From WHSW01 sp963846565 (lineage in GTDB: Bacteria; Actinomycetota; Thermoleophilia; Solirubrobacterales; 70-9), in the NCBI GenBank assembly GCA_963846565.1, contig CAWJWL010000005.1, positions 1,302,001-1,366,000 on the forward strand: DNA of 64,000 bases, given 5' to 3'. The notes beneath the pieces were generated by a model. The model ran no database searches and had not been told where the DNA came from. It worked only from the letters and a program-made list of their open reading frames with translations. The translations under genes and the position numbers were made by a program. Shown one piece after another: positions 42,449 through 52,888 of this stretch (positions are counted from its first letter, which is position 1; each line of letters opens with the position of its first letter).

Positions 42449-43228
42449 GTGCCGCGCGCCGCGGCCTTTTTCGACCTCGACAGGACCCTGATGGCGGGGT
42501 CCTCCGGCCAGTCATGGGCGCGCGCCGCCCGCAGGGCGGGGCTGGTCAGCCGCCGCCAGCTGGCGCGCTGGGGCGTCGATCACGTGCGCTTCCGCCTCCG
42601 CGGCTCGACCGACGAGGCGACCGAGAAGGTGCTCGCCGAGGTCAAGGCCCTGCTCACCGGGGTCCCGGAGCGGGATCTCAAGAGGCTGGCGCCGGAGGTG
42701 CTCGCGGGGATCCTGCCGCGGATCTACCCCGAGATGCTCGACGAGGTCTACGCGCATCAGGACGAGGGCCGTCCGGCGTTCATCGTCAGCGCCGCGGGCG
42801 ATGAGATCGTCAAGCTCGTCGCCCACGTGCTCGGGATGGAGGGCGGGGTGGGGACCGCGTACGGGCTCGACGCCGACGGCCGCTTCAGCGGCGAGCTCGC
42901 CGGCACGTTCATGTACGGCGAGGGCAAGCTCGAGGGGATGCGCCGGTTCGCCTCCGAGCACGACGTCGACCTCGCCGACTCCTGGGCCTACTCCGATTCC
43001 GCCTCCGATCTGCCGATGCTGCGAGCCGTCGGCAACGCGGTCGTCGTCAATCCGGACGCCGAGCTCGCGCGCCTCGCCCGCGAGGAGGGGTGGCGGGTGA
43101 TGCGCTTCGAGGAGCTCGGCCGCCGGCTCGCCTTCGCCGGCCTGACGGTCCTCGCGGCGGCCGTCGGGATCGCCGGCAGTGCGCACCGCCGTCGCGGCGG
43201 CGGCCTGCGGGCGAGGCGTCCCGTCTAG
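42449..43228 (+). CDS. HAD-IB family (SerB-like) phosphatase with C-terminal membrane segment
   Basis: 259 residues from GTG 42449. The nucleophile motif is FFDLDRTLM (Asp9, Asp11), motif II lies in AFIVSAAGDEIVKLVAHVLG, and motif III/IV is SWAYSDSASDLPMLRAVGNA. A C-terminal hydrophobic stretch (LAFAGLTVLAAAVGIAGSA) is a single membrane anchor followed by an arginine-rich tail. Related actinobacterial HAD-IB enzymes act on phospholipid-like or phosphoserine substrates; the anchor favours a lipid substrate, which is inference. Confidence 0.86.
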   Translation: MPRAAAFFDLDRTLMAGSSGQSWARAARRAGLVSRRQLARWGVDHVRFRLRGSTDEATEKVLAEVKALLTGVPERDLKRLAPEVLAGILPRIYPEMLDEVYAHQDEGRPAFIVSAAGDEIVKLVAHVLGMEGGVGTAYGLDADGRFSGELAGTFMYGEGKLEGMRRFASEHDVDLADSWAYSDSASDLPMLRAVGNAVVVNPDAELARLAREEGWRVMRFEELGRRLAFAGLTVLAAAVGIAGSAHRRRGGGLRARRPV

Positions 43229-43237
43229 GATCGCGCC

Positions 43238-44638
43238 GTGGCCGACGCCGACGTTGCCTTCGCCGGGATCGCCCACCAGGCGGAGATGGTGCGCGGCGGC
43301 GAGGTCTCCTCGGCGGAGCTCGTCTCCATGTACCTGGAGCGGATCGAGCGCCTCAACCCGACCCTGAACGCGTTCACGGAGGTGCTTGCCGAGAGCGCCA
43401 TGGCCGAGGCCGAGGCCGCCGATTCGGCGAGCGGTGAGCGCGGGCCCCTGCACGGTGTCCCCGTCGCGATCAAGGACATCGCCGACGTCGAGGGCGTCGT
43501 CACGCAGCATGGGACCGCCGCCTTCGACACGCCGGCATCCGCGGACGCCGAGATGGTCCGGCGCCTGCGGGCGGCCGGCGCCGTGATCCTCGCGAAGACG
43601 ACCCTGCCCGAGCTCGCGATCTGCGGCTTCACCGAGTCGGTCGCGACCGGCAAGACACGCAATCCCTGGAACCCGGAGCGTTCGACCGGCGGCTCGAGTG
43701 GGGGCAGCGGCGCCGCCGTCGCCGCGGGGATGGTCGGGGCGGCGCATGCCTCCGACGGGGGTGGCTCGATTCGGATCCCGGCGGCGTGGTGCGGGCTCTT
43801 CGGGCTCAAGCCGCAGCGCGGACGCGTCCCGCTCGAGCCGCCCGATCACTGGCACGGCCTCTCGGTCAACGGCTGCGTCAGCCGCACCGTCGCCGACACC
43901 GCGCTCTTCCTCGACGTCGTGACCGACGGGCCGAGCGATCGGGGCGGGCCGCCGCCGCCGTCCCGGCCGTTCTCAGAAGCGGCCCGGACGCCACCGCGGA
44001 AGCTCAGGATCGCGATCTCAGAGAAGCCGCTCGTCGTTCTCGCGCCGCCGCGGGTGTCGGACGAGGTCAAGCGCGGGCTCGCCGAAACCGAGGAGCTCCT
44101 GCGCTCGCTCGGCCACGACGTCCGCCGCCACGATCCCAAGTTCGGGGTCGCGGCGACCAACTTCAGCCCCCGCTTTCTCGCCGGGGTGAGCGCGGACGTG
44201 GCGCGCGCCGAGCACCCCGAGCGGCTCGAGTCGCGGACGAAGGGCTTCGATCGCCTCGGCCGGGCGTTTCCGAGGGCGGTCGTCGAGCGTGCCACCCGCG
44301 CCGCGGCCGCCGACGCCGCGAAGATCAACGCGAGCTGGGCCGACTTCGACGTCCTCGTCACGCCGACGGTCGGCGAGCAGCCGATCGAGGTCGGCCGCTG
44401 GGAGGGCCGGGGAGCGGCGCGAACGCTGGTCGGGATGAGCCGCGTCTACGTCTTCACGCCGATCTGGAATCACACCGGGCAGCCCGTGGCTGCGGTCCCG
44501 GCCGGGTTCGCCGCCGACGGCCTGCCGCGCTCGGTCAGCCTCGTCGGCAAGCCGGAGGACGAGCCCCTGCTGCTCTCGCTCGCCGCGCAGCTCGAGGCCG
44601 AGCGGCCCTGGGCCGCTCGGCGTCCACCGGTTTCCTGA
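43238..44638 (+). CDS. Amidase-signature family hydrolase
   Basis: 466 residues from GTG 43238. The Ser-cisSer-Lys triad is Lys79 (VAIKDIADVEG), Ser154 in STGGSSGGSGAAVA and nucleophile Ser177 in DGGGSIRIP. The last motif usually reads DTGGS, so Gly174 replaces Thr. It hydrolyses amides; it may be a glutamyl-tRNA amidotransferase A paralogue, but gatC and gatB are absent. It follows the HAD gene by 9 bases and precedes the mutase by 24, so it is part of the same run of genes. Confidence 0.88.
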   Translation: MADADVAFAGIAHQAEMVRGGEVSSAELVSMYLERIERLNPTLNAFTEVLAESAMAEAEAADSASGERGPLHGVPVAIKDIADVEGVVTQHGTAAFDTPASADAEMVRRLRAAGAVILAKTTLPELAICGFTESVATGKTRNPWNPERSTGGSSGGSGAAVAAGMVGAAHASDGGGSIRIPAAWCGLFGLKPQRGRVPLEPPDHWHGLSVNGCVSRTVADTALFLDVVTDGPSDRGGPPPPSRPFSEAARTPPRKLRIAISEKPLVVLAPPRVSDEVKRGLAETEELLRSLGHDVRRHDPKFGVAATNFSPRFLAGVSADVARAEHPERLESRTKGFDRLGRAFPRAVVERATRAAAADAAKINASWADFDVLVTPTVGEQPIEVGRWEGRGAARTLVGMSRVYVFTPIWNHTGQPVAAVPAGFAADGLPRSVSLVGKPEDEPLLLSLAAQLEAERPWAARRPPVS

Positions 44639-44662
44639 GGCCGCCCGCCTAGACTTTCGGCG

Positions 44663-46321
<1,659 letters not shown>

Positions 46322-46326
46322 GAAGT

Positions 46327-46379
46327 ACGAGCGTTGCGCCCGCCTCCTCGGCTTCGCCTCCGGGGGCGGCCGGGTCAGC
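46327..46379. repeat. 53-bp dispersed repeat, copy 2
   Basis: Starts 6 bases after the mutase stop and is the reverse complement of the element at 6805-6857 with three mismatches. It contains GGCTTCGCC, the complement of the mini-hairpin core. Its site just past a stop codon again fits a terminator or REP-like element. Confidence 0.7.
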
Positions 46380-46420
46380 GTCGTTCGTTTTGCGCAGGCC
46401 GGCCCGGGTAATCGCCGGAG

Positions 46421-46732
46421 ATGGCGATCAAGGTCGTTCGCAACGAAGTTGCCGGCTGGGACGTCGTCCGCGAGGACGAAGACGCGGCGATGTCCAATCA
46501 CCCGACGCGCGAGTCGGCGGAGCAGGCAGCGCAGATCCGCGCCGATGAGGAGCGGGTCAACGACGCGGGGGGTGAGCCCGTCGTCGTGCGTGAGGACGAG
46601 GTCCATGGAATCGACGACGACCGCAAGGGGATGGCGCCGGCGTTCCTCTTCCTCGGCGGACTGCTCGCGCTCGTCACGCTGCTCCTCGTCATCCTCGCGC
46701 TGACCGGGTCCTTGACGGGCTTCGGCTCTTAG
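46421..46732 (+). CDS. DUF2188-like small protein with C-terminal membrane helix
   Basis: 103 residues. The N-terminal half (VVRNEVAGWDVVREDEDAAM, then RESAEQAAQIRADEE and EPVVVREDEVHGIDDD) has the short beta-alpha pattern of DUF2188, with an aromatic GWxV strand and a helix before a second strand. Residues ~73-96 (AFLFLGGLLALVTLLLVILA) form a membrane helix, an unusual addition. Function unknown; possibly a stress or envelope protein. Confidence 0.7.
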   Translation: MAIKVVRNEVAGWDVVREDEDAAMSNHPTRESAEQAAQIRADEERVNDAGGEPVVVREDEVHGIDDDRKGMAPAFLFLGGLLALVTLLLVILALTGSLTGFGS

Positions 46733-46788
46733 CGATAAGCTCCGCGCCGGCCGGGTACTTAGTTCATTCGATCGGGGGGTTTGCCTAT

Positions 46789-48768
46789 ATGCGTTCGGGG
46801 TGGGGTCGTTCAGGGCTGGCATTTGCGCTGGCGTTCGTGGCGATGGCGGGATCCGCGCGGGCTGAGGAGATTCCCGCCGGCCACTCGCAGCAGATCTTCA
46901 ACGTCAAGTTCGCGGACGGCACCGACGTCCGCCTGCGCGGCGCAGAGCTCACCAGCCTCTCCGGCGCCGATCTGAGCAAGGTGGATGCCGTGCTCGCCGG
47001 TTACCCCGGCATCGAGATCTCCCGGACGTTCACCGGCGCCTCGCAGAGCGAGCTCGCGGCCGACATCAAGCGGATCGACCGGGAGACCAGCCGGTATCAG
47101 CCCGATCTCAACCTCTTCTACCGCCTCCAGGCGCCGGGCCCCATCGATGGCGAGCAGCTGCTCACCGACCTCGACGCCATCGACGTGGTCGAGGACGCCT
47201 TCCCGGAGGGGCTGCCCGCCCCGCCGCCGGCGACGCCCGACTTCAGCGGCCTCCAGGGCTACTCGAATCTCGCACCGCGGGGCATCGACGCGGACGCGGT
47301 CCAGGCCCAGCCCGGAGCCAACGGCTCGAACGTGCGGATCATCGACATCGAGTACGCCTGGAACGTCAACCACGAGGACCTGAGCAAGGCGCGGCTCCCC
47401 GGCGCGTCTGTCCCGCAGGGCACTCCGGCGAATCCGTTTCCCGACAACAATCACGGCACCGCCGTCCTCGGAATGCTGGTCGGCGACGACAACGGCTTCG
47501 GCGTCACCGGGCTCGTGCCGGGAGCCGGAATCGGGATGACGAACCAGTACACGACCGGTGGCGGTAACAACCACGCGAATGCGGTGAACATCGCGCGGGC
47601 GGCGCTCAGCCCCGGCGACGTGATCTTGCTCGAGGCGCAGACCGTCGGCGCCAACGGCGGCCTGCGGCCAAAGCCAGGTGGGCTGCGTCCCGGTCGAGTG
47701 GAACCTCGCGACCTACCAGGCGATCGTCACCGCCGTGAACGCCGGGATCATCGTCGTCGAGGCGGCGGAAACGGCTCGCAGAACCTCGAGTCGCGACGGC
47801 GACCACGGAAACCCGTTCCCGGCCAGTCGTGCGGACTCCGGCGCGATCATCGTCGGCGCAGCGGGGAACTACTACAGCTGCTCAGCGACACCGCACGGAC
47901 GCAACTCATCGTCCGACTATGGGATCCGGGTCGACCTGCACGGCTTCGGCAACTGCCTGGTGACGACGGGATACGGACACGCTCCTGGATCAGGCCGGGA
48001 TCGATGCCGACTACTCGAACACCGTTCGGCGGCACGTCGGGCGCCAGCCCGCAGGTCACCGCCGCCGCGGCATCCCTGTCGAGCCTCGCCCAGCAGCAGG
48101 GCGACGCCGACGGCCTCAACTCGCGCGAGGCGCGGTCGCTGCTCGAGATCGGGGCGACGCCGCAGGTCTTCGGGCTCGCGGGCAATATCGGGCCGATGCC
48201 GAACCTCGCCGCCGCTGTCTCGGCGTACGTGCCGACCGTGAACGCGGGCGGCCCGTACTCCGCAGCCGAAGGGACGACGATCGGCCTGAACGCGAGCGGA
48301 TCGGATCCGCAGGGCGACGGCGTGAGCTACGCCTGGGACCTGAACGGTGACGGTTTGTTCGACGATGCGGCCGGTCCGACGCCGTCGGTGAACGTCGGCG
48401 CGGACGGCGTGCGGAACATCTACGTGAAGGGGACCGACAGCGCCGGCGCCTTCGGCGTCGCGGCGGCGACGCTCTCCGTTCCGGACGACGCCGATCCACC
48501 CGAGACGAAGGTCAAGGGGCCGAACTCGAAGCTGAAGCTGAAGGGCAAGAAGAAGAAGGTCAAGGCGACCTGGAAGCTCTCCTCGAGCGAGGGCGGCCAG
48601 ATCTTCTGCGACCTCGACAAGGGCGACGCGGCGCCGTGCACGTCGCCGTTCAAGGCGAAGCTGAAGAAGGGCAAGCACGAGTTCTTCGCCTACGCGGTCG
48701 ATCCGGCCGGCAACGCCGATCCGACCCCGTTCGTTCAGACGATCGCGGTGAAGAAGAAGCGCCGGTAG
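46789..48768 (+). pseudogene. Secreted S8 subtilisin-like serine peptidase with PKD domain, frame-disrupted
   Basis: ATG 46789 with signal peptide (LAFALAFVAMAGSARA). Catalytic Asp in RIIDIEYAWNVNHEDL, His in FPDNNHGTAVLGMLVG and Ser in TFGGTSGASPQVTAAAASL. Between His and Ser, five single-base breaks (near 47662, 47768, 47791, 47979 and 48026) put the segment VGCVPVEWNLATYQAIVTAV ... GAIIVGAAGNYYSCSATPHG in another frame. After the peptidase comes a PKD-like domain (GPYSAAEGTTIGLNASGSDP) and a basic beta-rich tail ending KKKRR. The outer ends are in the same frame, so the protein reads through with a garbled middle unless corrected. Sequence error is likely. Confidence 0.82.
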
Positions 48769-48798
48769 GCGCGCGCGCTTCCTCTACGCTTGCGCGCG

Positions 48799-49203
48799 AT
48801 GAGCGAGCGGAAGATCCGGGTCGTCGTCGCCAAGCCCGGCCTCGACGGACACGACCGGGGGGCGAAGATCATCGCCCGCGCGCTTCGCGACGCGGGCATG
48901 GAGGTGATCTACACCGGTCTCCACCAGACGCCGGAGCAGATCGCCGCCACTGTGATCCAGGAGGACGCGGACGCGATCGGGCTCTCGATCCTCTCCGGCG
49001 CGCACATGACGCTCGTACCCAAGGTGCTCGACCTGCTCCGTGAGCAGGGCGTCGAGGACGTCGTGATCACGGTGGGGGGGACGATCCCGGCCGACGACGT
49101 CGCGGAGCTCAAGCAGCTCGGCGTCGCCGAGGTGTTCACGCCGGGCTCCTCGACCGACGAGATCGTCGGGTTCATCGAGGGCGCGGTCGCCCAGCGGGCC
49201 TGA
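48799..49203 (+). CDS. icmB: B12-binding small subunit of acyl-CoA mutase
   Basis: 134 residues from ATG 48799; a TTG at 48790 is possible. Complete cobalamin-binding domain: VVVAKPGLDGHDRGAKIIAR with the axial His18 in the D-x-H-x-x-G motif, then AIGLSILSGAHMTLVPKVLD and VVITVGGTIPADDV. Separate small subunits of ~136 residues are typical of isobutyryl- and 2-hydroxyisobutyryl-CoA mutases. It is 2.5 kb from the large subunit, split off by the DUF2188-like and subtilase genes. Confidence 0.9.
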   Translation: MSERKIRVVVAKPGLDGHDRGAKIIARALRDAGMEVIYTGLHQTPEQIAATVIQEDADAIGLSILSGAHMTLVPKVLDLLREQGVEDVVITVGGTIPADDVAELKQLGVAEVFTPGSSTDEIVGFIEGAVAQRA

Positions 49204-49304
49204 TCCGGCCGTTACCGACCGCCGGAGATGATCTCCCGGGGCCCGTCTTCGATCCTCTTCGCGATCGCCGCGACCTGGACTTTCCAGCTTCGCCACCGCG
49301 CCCG

Positions 49305-49322
49305 ATTGACTCGTCAGTCAAT
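49305..49322. promoter_or_regulatory. Candidate operator upstream of etfB, ATTGACT-N4-AGTCAAT
   Basis: Perfect 7-base inverted repeat (49305-49311 and 49316-49322) with centre CGTC, 68 bases before the etfB start. The shape and sequence are typical of a TetR-family site controlling beta-oxidation genes in actinobacteria. The regulator is not identified; three TetR genes are in the window. Confidence 0.7.
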
Positions 49323-49389
49323 CCAACCTACGGGGCAGTAACATCCCGGCCGCTCATTCCCCAACTCCCATTCACGGAGGGACCCTGAC

Positions 49390-50181
49390 TTGAAGATTTG
49401 CTGTCTCGTCAAGGAGGTTCCGGACGCCGCCGTACAGAAGCGGATCGATCCGGGCACCAAGCGGCTCGACCGCTCGGGCGAGAAGAACCTGAACCCGTTC
49501 GATACCCACGGCATCGAGGCCGCGATGCAGATCCGCGAAGGCGGCAACGCCGAGGTCGACGAGATCATCGCCGTGACGATGGGCCCGGAGAGCGCCGTGC
49601 GCGCGCTCCACAAGGCCGTCGCGCTCGGCGCTGACCGCTCGGTCCACCTCACCGACGGCGCCCTCGAGGGCTCCGACGTGAACGCGACCGGCTACGCGCT
49701 GGCGAAGGTGCTCGAGAGCGAGTCGCCCGACCTGGTCCTGCTCGGCCAGCAGTCGGACGACGGCGAGTGCTACACGATCGGAGCTGTCCTGGCCGACCAC
49801 CTGAAGATGCCCTCGCTGACCCAGGTGATCAAGATGGACGTCGCCGACGGGAAGCTCACCTGCCAGCGCCAGGCCGAGTACGGCTACGACACGGTAGAGG
49901 TCGACCTTCCCGCGGTGATCAGCGTCGGCGACGCGATCAACGAGCCTCGGTACCCGAGCCTGAAGGCGATCATGGGTGCGAAGAAGAAGCCGCTCGACAC
50001 GAAGGCGACCGGCGATGTCGGCATCGAGGGCGACCGGGTCGGCGAGGCCGGCTCGAGGACGCAGGTGCTCGGTATCAATCCGCCGCCGGAGAAGCAGGCC
50101 GGCGAGATCATCGAGGACGAAGACACCAACGAGACGGTCGAGAAGATCGTCGCTTGGCTCGACGAAAGGAAGCTGATCTAA
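49390..50181 (+). CDS. etfB: Electron transfer flavoprotein beta subunit
   Basis: 263 residues from TTG 49390, with ribosome site GGAGGG 9 bases upstream. Family blocks: KICCLVKEVPDA, NPFDTHGIEAAMQIRE, ALGADRSVHLTDG, VLLGQQSDDGECYTIGAVLA and the ETF-beta signature around VEVDLPAVISVGDAINEPRY. It binds AMP and, with EtfA, the FAD that accepts electrons from acyl-CoA dehydrogenases. etfA starts at the next base after the stop, so this is a tight operon. Confidence 0.94.
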   Translation: MKICCLVKEVPDAAVQKRIDPGTKRLDRSGEKNLNPFDTHGIEAAMQIREGGNAEVDEIIAVTMGPESAVRALHKAVALGADRSVHLTDGALEGSDVNATGYALAKVLESESPDLVLLGQQSDDGECYTIGAVLADHLKMPSLTQVIKMDVADGKLTCQRQAEYGYDTVEVDLPAVISVGDAINEPRYPSLKAIMGAKKKPLDTKATGDVGIEGDRVGEAGSRTQVLGINPPPEKQAGEIIEDEDTNETVEKIVAWLDERKLI

Positions 50182-51162
50182 ATGGCAGGCATCCTGGTCT
50201 ACGCCCTCCACGACGACGAGGGCAACTTCAACAACAACTCACTCGGCGCGATCTCCGAGGCCGCCAAGCTCGCCGGCTCGGCCGGTGGCGAGGCCGCCGC
50301 GCTCGTCGTCGGTGAGATCGACGACGCGGCCTGCGCTTCGCTGGGCAAGTACGGCGCGGCGAAGGTCTACCGCGCCAAGTCCGTGCCGGAGGGCCTCGCC
50401 CAGCCGATCGTCGACGCGATGGCGAAGGTGATGACCGACAACTCGATCTCCTACGCCCTCTTCGGCGGTGGCCTGCTGGGCTTCGAGATCGGCGCCGGCC
50501 TGACCGCCCGCCTCAACGCCGGCGTGACCATGGAGGTCACAGCCGTGAAGGCGGACGGCGAGAAGCTGATCGCCGAGCGCCCGGTCCTCCAGGACTCGGC
50601 GATCGTCGACGTCGGCTACGTCGGCGAGCCGGGGATCATCATCGGCCGCCTGAACGCCTTCGACACGGTGGAGAACGGCTCGGGTGACGCGGAGGTCGAG
50701 GACGTCGAGGTCGAGCTCTCCGAGTTCTCGACCAAGGCGCGCATGGTCACGCGCGGCGAGTCGGGCGACACGGGCGGGGTCAACATCGAGGATGCGGACA
50801 TCCTCGTCGGCGCCGGCCGCGGCCTCGGGGGCGCGGACAACCTCAACGTCGCGGAGGATCTCGCGGTTGCGCTCGGCGGCGCCGTTGCCTCGACCCGCGC
50901 GATCGTCGACGCCGGGTGGACCCCATACGCCACCCAGATCGGTCAGACCGGGAAGACGGTCTCGCCGAAGCTCTATCTGGCGGCCGGAGTCTCCGGCGCG
51001 ATCCAGCACAAGGTCGGAATGCAGAGCTCGGAGAACATCCTCGCGGTGAACAAGGACCCGAACGCTCCGATCTTCGAGTTCTCGGATCTCGGCGTCGTCG
51101 GCGATCTCCACAAGATCCTGCCGAAGCTGACCGAGGCGATCAAGGCGAAGAAGGGCGGCTGA
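50182..51162 (+). CDS. etfA: Electron transfer flavoprotein alpha subunit
   Basis: 326 residues. The N-terminal domain starts GILVYALHDDEGNFNNNSLG. The C-terminal FAD-binding domain has ILVGAGRGLGGADNLNVAED, ASTRAIVDAGWTPYATQIGQ, the motif TGKTVSPKLYLAAGVSGAIQ and HKVGMQSSENILAVNKDPNA. All FAD contacts expected for the family are present. It passes electrons to the ETF-quinone oxidoreductase encoded 6 bases downstream. Confidence 0.95.
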   Translation: MAGILVYALHDDEGNFNNNSLGAISEAAKLAGSAGGEAAALVVGEIDDAACASLGKYGAAKVYRAKSVPEGLAQPIVDAMAKVMTDNSISYALFGGGLLGFEIGAGLTARLNAGVTMEVTAVKADGEKLIAERPVLQDSAIVDVGYVGEPGIIIGRLNAFDTVENGSGDAEVEDVEVELSEFSTKARMVTRGESGDTGGVNIEDADILVGAGRGLGGADNLNVAEDLAVALGGAVASTRAIVDAGWTPYATQIGQTGKTVSPKLYLAAGVSGAIQHKVGMQSSENILAVNKDPNAPIFEFSDLGVVGDLHKILPKLTEAIKAKKGG

Positions 51163-51168
51163 GCGGCG

Positions 51169-52878
51169 ATGACCGCGGGCGCCCCGGTAGAGCCGGCTGA
51201 CTACCCGCCTCCCTTCGAGGAGGCGGATCTGATCGCGGAGCCGACCGACCCCGAGGACGAGCGGATCGAGGTCGGTATCGCGATCGCGGGCGGCGGTCCC
51301 GCCGGGCTCGCCTGCGCGAATCACCTGCTGACGCTGCTCGAGGACGAGCCCGAGCTGAACGAGCGGCTCGGCGAGGTGCCGGTGGCCGTGCTCGAGAAGG
51401 GGAAGGTCGCCGGCGCGCACGAGCTCTCCGGGGCCAACATGAAGCCCGGGCCGATGCAGGACCTGTTCCCGGAGATCAAGCCCGAGGACTGGCCGTTCGC
51501 CTACCAGGAGGTGACCAAGGACGCGGTCTACCTGCTGACGAAGAAGGCGGCGCTACCGCTGGTGCCGATGCCGCCGAACTTCAAAAACCACGGCAACTAC
51601 GTCATCTCCGTCTCCAAGCTGGCCCGCTTCCTCGCCGAGAAGGCGGAGGAGAAGGGCGCCTACATCCTCACCGAGACGGTCGCCGACAGGCTGCTGATCT
51701 CCGACCGCATCGTCCGCGGCGTCCGCTCCGGCGACCGCGGCCGCGGCAAGGACGGCAAGCCGCTGGGCAACTTCGAGCCCGGCTCGGACGTCGTCGCCCA
51801 GGCCACCGTGCTCGCCGAGGGCACGCTCGGCCACCTGAGCCAGGCCGCGACCTCCTACTACGAGCTCGAGGGCAATCTGCCGGCGCGCTGGGAGCTCGGC
51901 GTCAAGGAGGTCTGGGAGGTGGAGAAGCCGCTCGACAAGGTGATCCACACGATGGGCTGGCCGCTCAGAAAGCGGGCGAGCCTGAACGAGTTCGGCGGCA
52001 GCTTCATCTACCCGATGGGCGAGGACAAGCTCTGCATCGGGCTCGTCGTCGGACTCGACTACACCGACTCGACGCTGTCGGTCCACGACCTGCTTCAGGA
52101 GCTGAAGACGCACCCCTTCGTCCGCAAGATGCTCGCGGGCGGCAAGCGGGTCGCCTGGGGGGCGAAGACGATTCCCTCGGGTGGCTATTACGCGATGCCG
52201 CGGAGCCTCACGGTGCCCGGAATGCTGATCGCCGGCGACGCCGCGAGCATGGTCAACGTGCCGACGCTGAAGGGCGTCCACTACGCGATCCGCGCGGGGA
52301 TGCTCGCCGCGGAGACGATCGTGGACTCGCTGAAGCAGGACTCGGTCAACTTCGAGGCGTTCAACGACAAGGTCGAGAAGTCGGAGATCGGGCTCGACCT
52401 GTTCGAGTCGCGAAACATGCGCGCCCCGTTCTCGAAGGGCTTCTTCGTCGGCGGCGCGATCGCCAGCGCGATGACGATCACGAAGGGCAACTTCCCCGGC
52501 GGCAAGTGGGAGTACGAGCACGACACGGAGATCGTGATGGGCGACCACGGCGCGGAGAAGAGCTACCCGGACCCCGACAACGAGCTGACGTTCAACAAGC
52601 TCGACTCGGTCTTCCTCTCCGGCAACGCGACCCGCGACGATGCGCCCAACCACGTCAAAATCCAGAGTCACGTTCCGCGCGAGCTGGCCAAGACGTGGGT
52701 CAACCTCTGCCCGGCGCAGGTCTACGAGATCCCCGACGACCAGCTCTCAAACGGCGCCCAGACGGTCGACGTCCACGTCACCGCCTCGAACTGCGTCCAG
52801 TGCGGCGCGATCAACGCCAAGGGCGGGCGCCTGACGATGCCCGAGGGCGGCGACGGGCCGCTCTACCAGGAGACCTAG
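51169..52878 (+). CDS. Electron transfer flavoprotein-ubiquinone/menaquinone oxidoreductase
   Basis: 569 residues, full length. FAD domain GIAIAGGGPAGLACANHLLT; GAHELSGANMKPGPMQDLFP; a quinone/membrane surface region; LIAGDAASMVNVPTLKGVHY near residue 350. The C-terminal iron-sulfur region has Cys514 (LCPAQVYEI) and Cys542-x-x-Cys545 (NCVQCGAINAKGG). The fourth ligand expected three residues on (mammalian NCVHCKTCD) is Ile548, so only three canonical Cys are present. It oxidises ETF and reduces the quinone pool. It is the third gene of the etf operon and convergent with the hydrolase operon 10 bases on. Confidence 0.92.
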   Translation: MTAGAPVEPADYPPPFEEADLIAEPTDPEDERIEVGIAIAGGGPAGLACANHLLTLLEDEPELNERLGEVPVAVLEKGKVAGAHELSGANMKPGPMQDLFPEIKPEDWPFAYQEVTKDAVYLLTKKAALPLVPMPPNFKNHGNYVISVSKLARFLAEKAEEKGAYILTETVADRLLISDRIVRGVRSGDRGRGKDGKPLGNFEPGSDVVAQATVLAEGTLGHLSQAATSYYELEGNLPARWELGVKEVWEVEKPLDKVIHTMGWPLRKRASLNEFGGSFIYPMGEDKLCIGLVVGLDYTDSTLSVHDLLQELKTHPFVRKMLAGGKRVAWGAKTIPSGGYYAMPRSLTVPGMLIAGDAASMVNVPTLKGVHYAIRAGMLAAETIVDSLKQDSVNFEAFNDKVEKSEIGLDLFESRNMRAPFSKGFFVGGAIASAMTITKGNFPGGKWEYEHDTEIVMGDHGAEKSYPDPDNELTFNKLDSVFLSGNATRDDAPNHVKIQSHVPRELAKTWVNLCPAQVYEIPDDQLSNGAQTVDVHVTASNCVQCGAINAKGGRLTMPEGGDGPLYQET

Positions 52879-52888
52879 ACGCCGCCGT

